64,000 nt of DNA from Cuneatibacter sp. NSJ-177 (lineage in GTDB: Bacteria; Bacillota; Clostridia; Lachnospirales; Lachnospiraceae): the NCBI RefSeq assembly GCF_022867805.1, contig NZ_JALIFO010000001.1, forward strand, positions 186,001 through 250,000. Reading direction: 5' to 3'. The position numbers were made by a program, and so were the translations under genes. The notes under the pieces are model-generated. The model did not search any database and was not told where the DNA came from. It was given only the letters and a program-made list of their open reading frames with translations. This document shows positions 59,905 through 64,000 of this stretch, piece by piece; within the stretch, counting starts at the first letter, position 1; each line of letters begins with the position of its first letter.

Positions 59905-60483
59905 ATGGACGAGACCAGCCAGAAAATCATTGACGCCACGATGGCCATGGTCCGGGACAAAGGATATGTCGCCACAACTACAAAGGATATCGCCCGGCTG
60001 GCTGGAGTCAATGAATGCACGCTGTTCCGGAAATTTCAGAATAAAAAGGATATCGTGCTCCACGGGATGGAGCAGGAAAAGTGGCGCGGCAATGTTACGC
60101 CGGATATCTTCCAAAAAGTGGAATGGGATCTGGAAGCGGATCTTCCGATGTTCATGCGGGAATATATGCGGAGGATCACGCCGGATTTTGTCAATCTGTC
60201 CATCGGACTCCGAGCTCCGCAGCTTTATGAGGAGACGGTGTCCATGATTATGAAGGTGCCCCAGGCATTTCTCCGCTCTCTGACGGACTACCTAAATCAG
60301 ATGGAGGAGAAAGGAAAGCTCCCTCACCGTGACTGGGAGCCGCTGGCAATGACCTTTTTTTCCGCTACCTTCGGATATACGTTTTTGAAGGCTTCGTTTG
60401 GAGAGCGGCTGACCGGCGTCGGGCAGGAGGAGTATATCCGGGAGAGCGCCAAGGTTTTTCTTCACGGGATTTTGCAGGATTAA
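59905..60483 (+). CDS. TetR-family transcriptional regulator
   Basis: About 192 residues. The helix-turn-helix is TTKDIARLAGVNECTLFRKFQNKKDIVLHGM (residues ~22-50), preceded by KIIDATMAMVRDKGY. The C-terminal domain is helical and ligand-binding. ATG 59905 follows GGAGGAG. The gene has its own sigma-A promoter and a palindrome 15 bases upstream, so it likely represses itself. The MATE exporter before it is the natural second target, as TetR proteins often control drug efflux. The ligand is unknown. Confidence 0.92.
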   Translation: MDETSQKIIDATMAMVRDKGYVATTTKDIARLAGVNECTLFRKFQNKKDIVLHGMEQEKWRGNVTPDIFQKVEWDLEADLPMFMREYMRRITPDFVNLSIGLRAPQLYEETVSMIMKVPQAFLRSLTDYLNQMEEKGKLPHRDWEPLAMTFFSATFGYTFLKASFGERLTGVGQEEYIRESAKVFLHGILQD

Positions 60484-60486
60484 GTG

Positions 60487-60515
60487 TTCCGGTACGGCTT
60501 TTTGGCTGTACCGGA
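60487..60515. repeat. Hairpin between TetR and ilvB
   Basis: TTCCGGTAC (60487-60495) and GTACCGGAA (60508-60516) form a perfect 9-bp stem. It is followed by A, not T, so it is not a normal terminator on this strand; role unclear. Confidence 0.5.
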
Positions 60516-60564
60516 AAAAAATCAATGATATGCAAGCAAGCACACGCATTCAAGAGAGGGGAAG

Positions 60565-62301
60565 ATGGAGATGTTAGGATCGGAATTATTGGTAAAAGCG
60601 TTGTTGGCGGAGGGAGTGGATACCTTATTCGCCTATCCGGGCGGTCAGGCGATTGATTTATTTCATGCCTTATACGGTGTCCAGGGACTGAATGTGGTTT
60701 TGCCCCGGCACGAACAGGGACTGATCCACGCAGCGGACGGCTATGCGCGGTCCACCGGCAAGGTTGGCGTCTGCCTGGTGACCAGCGGCCCCGGAGCCAC
60801 CAACCTGGTGACGGGCATTGCAACGGCAAATTATGACAGCGTCCCTCTGGTGTGTTTTACAGGGCAGGTACCGACTTCCCTGATCGGAAACGATGCCTTT
60901 CAGGAGGTGGATATTGTGGGAATCACCAGAAGCATCTGCAAATATGCGGTGACGGTCCGGAAAAGGGAGGATCTGGGACCGATTATCAAAAAGGCGTTCA
61001 CCCTTGCGCGGACCGGCCGGCCGGGCGTGGTGGTGGTCGATCTGCCCAAGGATATCCAGCAGGCGCGGGGGGATGACGGGTATCCGGATCAGGTCCGGAT
61101 CCGCGGCTACAAACCGAATCTTGCCGTTCACCCTGGGCAGGTGAAAAAGGCTCTGGAGCTTTTGAGAGGAGCCAAACGGCCTCTTTTTCTGGTGGGGGGC
61201 GGGGTCTTAATCGCCCACGCCGGAAGGGAGATGACGAGGCTTTCGGAAAAGACCGGGGTTCCCGTTGTCACCACCATCATGGGAAAAGGAACGATTCCCA
61301 CCGGACATCCCCTCTATATCGGAAACCTCGGCATTCACGGAAGCTATGCGGCCAATCAGGCGGTCAGCAACTGCGATGTTCTGTTCTCCATCGGCACGCG
61401 GTTCAACGACCGGATCACCGGGAGGGCAGGGACGTTTGCCCCGAATGCGTCCATTGTCCATATCGATGTGGATCCGGCCTCCATCTCCCGGAATATCGCG
61501 GTGGACGTCCCAATCGTTGCAGACGCGAAGAACGCAATCGAAGCTTTGCTTGATCAGGCGGAGCCGCTGCCGGTAGAAGAGTGGGCGGGACGCCTCCGGC
61601 AGCTCCGGGAGGAATACCCGGTGTCCGTGAAGAATCCGGAGATCAACCCCCAGGCAATCCTGGAGAAAATCAATCAGGTTTTTGACCGGGCGGTGATCAC
61701 CACAGATGTGGGACAAAACCAGATGTGGGCCGCTCAGTTTTTGGATCTGGGGGAGGAGAAGCAGATGCTTACTTCCGGCGGGCTGGGGACCATGGGGTAC
61801 GGCCTTCCGGCAGCGATCGGAGCAAAGCTTGGAAATCCAAAGAAGGATGTGATCGCGGTCTGCGGGGACGGCGGGGTTCAGATGAATATCCAGGAGCTTG
61901 CCACCGCCGTGTTGTATGAGCTGCCGGTTATTGTGTGCATTTTTAACAACGGATATCTGGGCAATGTGCGCCAGTGGCAGGAAATGTTTTATGACCGGCA
62001 TTATTCCGGGACCTGTATGCGCCGCCGGAAAAGCTGTCCGCCGGTCTGCGATGCCCCAGGGAAAAAGTGTCCTCCATACCTCCCGGATTTTATCCGGCTG
62101 GCGGAAAGCTATGGGGCAAAAGCGATCCGGGTGACCCGCATGGAGGAGGTGGAGCCGGCGCTCCGGAGGGCAAGAGAGGAAAAAATGGTTCCCACGGTTC
62201 TGGAATTTGTGATTCAAAGGGAAGAAAATGTCCTGCCGATTGTGCCGCCGGGGAAATGTCTGGATCAAATGATTTTAGGCTCAGAGGAGGGAGAGAGATG
62301 A
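60565..62301 (+). CDS. ilvB: Acetolactate synthase large subunit
   Basis: A 578-residue thiamine-diphosphate enzyme. GVDTLFAYPGGQAIDLFHAL with the Glu in LPRHEQG starts the N-terminal domain; GDGGVQMNIQELATA with NNGYLGNVRQWQ forms the GDG-N motif for ThDP and magnesium. It joins two pyruvates, or pyruvate and 2-oxobutyrate, in the first common step of branched-chain amino acid synthesis. A cysteine-rich insertion near residues 486-505 (CMRRRKSCPPVC and CPPY) lies in the usually short loop before PDFIRLAESYG. The start follows GAGGGGAAG. It overlaps ilvN by 4 bases. No T-box leader is visible in the 81 bases upstream. Confidence 0.95.
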   Translation: MEMLGSELLVKALLAEGVDTLFAYPGGQAIDLFHALYGVQGLNVVLPRHEQGLIHAADGYARSTGKVGVCLVTSGPGATNLVTGIATANYDSVPLVCFTGQVPTSLIGNDAFQEVDIVGITRSICKYAVTVRKREDLGPIIKKAFTLARTGRPGVVVVDLPKDIQQARGDDGYPDQVRIRGYKPNLAVHPGQVKKALELLRGAKRPLFLVGGGVLIAHAGREMTRLSEKTGVPVVTTIMGKGTIPTGHPLYIGNLGIHGSYAANQAVSNCDVLFSIGTRFNDRITGRAGTFAPNASIVHIDVDPASISRNIAVDVPIVADAKNAIEALLDQAEPLPVEEWAGRLRQLREEYPVSVKNPEINPQAILEKINQVFDRAVITTDVGQNQMWAAQFLDLGEEKQMLTSGGLGTMGYGLPAAIGAKLGNPKKDVIAVCGDGGVQMNIQELATAVLYELPVIVCIFNNGYLGNVRQWQEMFYDRHYSGTCMRRRKSCPPVCDAPGKKCPPYLPDFIRLAESYGAKAIRVTRMEEVEPALRRAREEKMVPTVLEFVIQREENVLPIVPPGKCLDQMILGSEEGER

Positions 62302-62795
62302 AGAAGAGATGGGTCTGCCTTTTTGTGGAAAATGAAGTGGGGGTCTTGGCTCGGATCTCTGGGCTGTTCGCCGGAAAAGCCTATAATTTAAACAGTTTGA
62401 CCGTCGGCCCGACGGAGGATGAGACCATTTCCCGGATGACCATCAGCCTGACCAGCGACGACCGGACTTTTGAACAGGTGAAAAAACAGCTGAACCGGGC
62501 GGTTGAGGTGATCAAAGTGCTGGATCTGACCGAGGAGCCGGTGCACCGGAAGGAGCTGATGTTTGTGAAAATCCATTCCTGTTCGGAGAACGAGATCCGG
62601 GACCTTTTTCGGATCGCCCAGGTTTACCCGGTGAAAATTTTGGATTATGATTTTCAAACGGTTTTGCTGGAAAGCCTTCAGACAGAGGAAGGCAACGATG
62701 GCTTGATCTGCCTTTTAAAAAAGAATTTTCCCGGACGCGCGGAGATTGTGCGCGGCGGAAGCGTGGCTGTCGGCGCTGTTTTACAGTCCCCGTAA
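62298..62795 (+). CDS. ilvN: Acetolactate synthase regulatory subunit
   Basis: About 165 residues. An N-terminal ACT domain (WVCLFVENEVGVLARISGLFAGKAYNLNSLTVG) binds the feedback inhibitor valine in this family; the C-terminal domain (VKIHSCSENEIRDLFRIAQVYPVKILDYD) follows. ATG 62298 overlaps the ilvB stop (ATGA) and follows GGAGGGAG; the open frame continues upstream but only in the shadow of ilvB. It activates and regulates the large subunit. It is the last gene of the operon; a two-way terminator follows. Confidence 0.94.
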   Translation: MKKRWVCLFVENEVGVLARISGLFAGKAYNLNSLTVGPTEDETISRMTISLTSDDRTFEQVKKQLNRAVEVIKVLDLTEEPVHRKELMFVKIHSCSENEIRDLFRIAQVYPVKILDYDFQTVLLESLQTEEGNDGLICLLKKNFPGRAEIVRGGSVAVGAVLQSP

Positions 62796-62890
62796 GTTCA
62801 GGCGGGAGCGCGACCCCACCGCTTTGATCCTTGCGGAGCGCAGCGGAAGCTTTTTATCACCCTGTATAAAAAGAGGGCTGGAACACAGAA

Positions 62891-62940
62891 AAACACCTGC
62901 CGCACCGGGAACATCCGGTCTGACGGCAGGTGCTTTTAAT
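62891..62940. terminator. Bidirectional terminator between ilvN and the DUF1846 gene
   Basis: CACCTGCCG (62894-62902) pairs with CGGCAGGTG (62924-62932), flanked by A run on the left and TTTT on the right. It can end transcripts from both sides, as expected between convergent genes. Confidence 0.85.
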
Positions 62941-62955
62941 TTCTGGATCTGCGGA

Positions 62956-64000
62956 CTATTTGTGATACAGCTTTTTCGTCTGATGCTTGGGCTCGCAGGT
63001 TAGGCGGATGCCCAGTTTCCGGAAGGTGTTCTTGTCCACCTGGGACAGAATTACCGTGGAGTGAGCCTCGCAGTCCCGGAGGTTCTGGAGCTGTTCAATC
63101 GCTTTTTTTGCCTGGGGATCTGAGGCGGCGCAGATGGAGAGGGCGATCAGCACCTCATCGGTGTGCAGGCGCGGGTTGTGGTTCCCCAGATGATGAATTT
63201 TCAAATCTTGAATCGGTTCGATGACCTCCGGCGACATCAGCAGTGCTTCGTCGTTGATATTTCCCAACTTTTTCAGAGCGTTTAAGAGCATGGCGGAAGC
63301 CGGTCCCAGCAGAGAGGAGGTCTTGCCGGTGACGATTTCTCCGTCCGGCAGCTCCAGGGCCATGGCAGGAGCCCCGGTCAGATCTTCCTTGGCCAGAGCC
63401 GCGGCAATGACCGGACGGTCCGCTTCCGTGACGCCTGCCTGCTGCTTTAAAAGTTCGATCTTGTAGACGGTCTCATCGGTGCCGGTGCCCATCCTTCTCT
63501 CACAGAGGGCCTCATAGTACCGCCGGATGATTTCATCTTTGGCCGCTCTTTGAACCACGGTGTCGTCGAAGATACAGCTTCCGGCCACATTGACGCCCAT
63601 ATCGGTCGGTGATTTATAGGGCGAATACCCGTAGATCCGGGTAAACATAGCGTTCAGGACAGGGAAGATTTCCACGTCCCGGTTATAGTTGACCGCGGTC
63701 TCGCGGTAAGCTTCCAGATGGAAGGGGTCCAGCATATTGACGTCGTTGAGATCTGCGGTCGCCGCCTCGTAGGCGAGGTTGACCGGATGCTTTAACGGCA
63801 GATTCCAGATCGGAAAGGTCTCAAATTTGGCATAGCCGGCTTTGATTCCCCGCTTGTGTTCGTGGTAGAGCTGGGACAGGCAGGTCGCCATTTTGCCGCT
63901 GCCGGGACCGGGGGCCGTGATGACGACGAGAGAACGGCTGGTCTCGATATAATCATTTTTCCCGTAGCCCTCATCGCTGACGATTTTTGGAATATCGGAG
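62956..64000 (-). CDS. DUF1846 (UPF0371) family protein, 5' end outside window
   Basis: The frame is open through the window end on the - strand; about 347 residues are seen. [42 protein letters not shown] and [26 protein letters not shown] are characteristic of the DUF1846 family, common in Firmicutes. GPGSGK is a P-loop-like segment. ATG codons at 63891 and others inside are not the true start, because family members carry ~150 more residues upstream. Function is unproven; roles in phosphate or metabolite handling have not been fixed to my knowledge. It shares only the terminator with ilvN. Confidence 0.88.
   Translation of the reverse strand, partial: SDIPKIVSDEGYGKNDYIETSRSLVVITAPGPGSGKMATCLSQLYHEHKRGIKAGYAKFETFPIWNLPLKHPVNLAYEAATADLNDVNMLDPFHLEAYRETAVNYNRDVEIFPVLNAMFTRIYGYSPYKSPTDMGVNVAGSCIFDDTVVQRAAKDEIIRRYYEALCERRMGTGTDETVYKIELLKQQAGVTEADRPVIAAALAKEDLTGAPAMALELPDGEIVTGKTSSLLGPASAMLLNALKKLGNINDEALLMSPEVIEPIQDLKIHHLGNHNPRLHTDEVLIALSICAASDPQAKKAIEQLQNLRDCEAHSTVILSQVDKNTFRKLGIRLTCEPKHQTKKLYHK

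Noticed and set aside
60484-60564. T-box or leader attenuator before ilvB
   Set aside because: The gap is only 81 bases, has no T-box core and the hairpin is followed by A, not T.

Overview
The window reads as chromosomal DNA of a spore-forming, anaerobic, low-to-mid GC Firmicute of the class Clostridia, with a Lachnospiraceae-like gut bacterium as my best guess. The reasons are a CotF-type spore coat gene pair, a DUF1846/UPF0371 protein, an anaerobic sulfatase-maturating radical SAM enzyme, strong AGGAGG ribosome binding sites and sigma-A promoters. Nearly all genes lie on the + strand in short operons with 4-base ATGA overlaps. I see no rRNA, tRNA, CRISPR array, insertion sequence or prophage. 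Species assignment is inference.

Layout. (1) 1-4858: the end of a sulfatase gene, a tripartite tricarboxylate transporter (TctC-TctB-TctA) and an anaerobic sulfatase-maturating enzyme. (2) 5333-18235: an ester or amide scavenging block of MFS carrier, alpha/beta hydrolase, ceramidase-like amidase, a complete Opp/Dpp-type ABC importer (A), a metallo-beta-lactamase-fold hydrolase, a LysR regulator and a type-B carboxylesterase. (3) 18563-23200: a second sulfatase with a TRAP transporter lacking its binding protein, then a ROK regulator. A ROK/XylR-like palindrome lies on the sulfatase promoter. (4) 23222-25505: a catalase remnant, then lipoate-protein ligase and an orphan OmpR-type response regulator on the - strand. 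(5) 25838-31591: a stand-alone lipoyl-domain protein translationally coupled to Opp importer B. (6) 31704-42172: spore coat pair, AzlCD exporter, PucR-type regulator, MatC-like carrier and a hydrolase group (esterase, beta-lactamase-fold, CapA, MmgE/PrpD). (7) 42709-54321: Opp importers C and D back to back. (8) 54321-62795: two MATE exporters, a tandem pair of gamma-glutamylcyclotransferase-fold proteins, dihydrolipoamide dehydrogenase, a TetR regulator and acetolactate synthase IlvBN. The window ends in a DUF1846 gene on the - strand.

The most interesting signal is regulatory. Three promoters, those of the lipoyl-protein/Opp-B operon, Opp-C and Opp-D, carry the same two-repeat box. Each box is two 11-bp direct repeats followed by exactly 23 bp and a -10 hexamer, with no usable -35. 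This is the layout expected for activation by an OmpR/PhoB-type regulator. An orphan regulator of that family is encoded divergently from the first box, in an operon with lipoate-protein ligase. Together with the stand-alone lipoyl protein and a nearby lipoamide dehydrogenase, this suggests a regulon linking peptide-type uptake to lipoyl chemistry. I do not recognise it as a described system; the functional link is inference.
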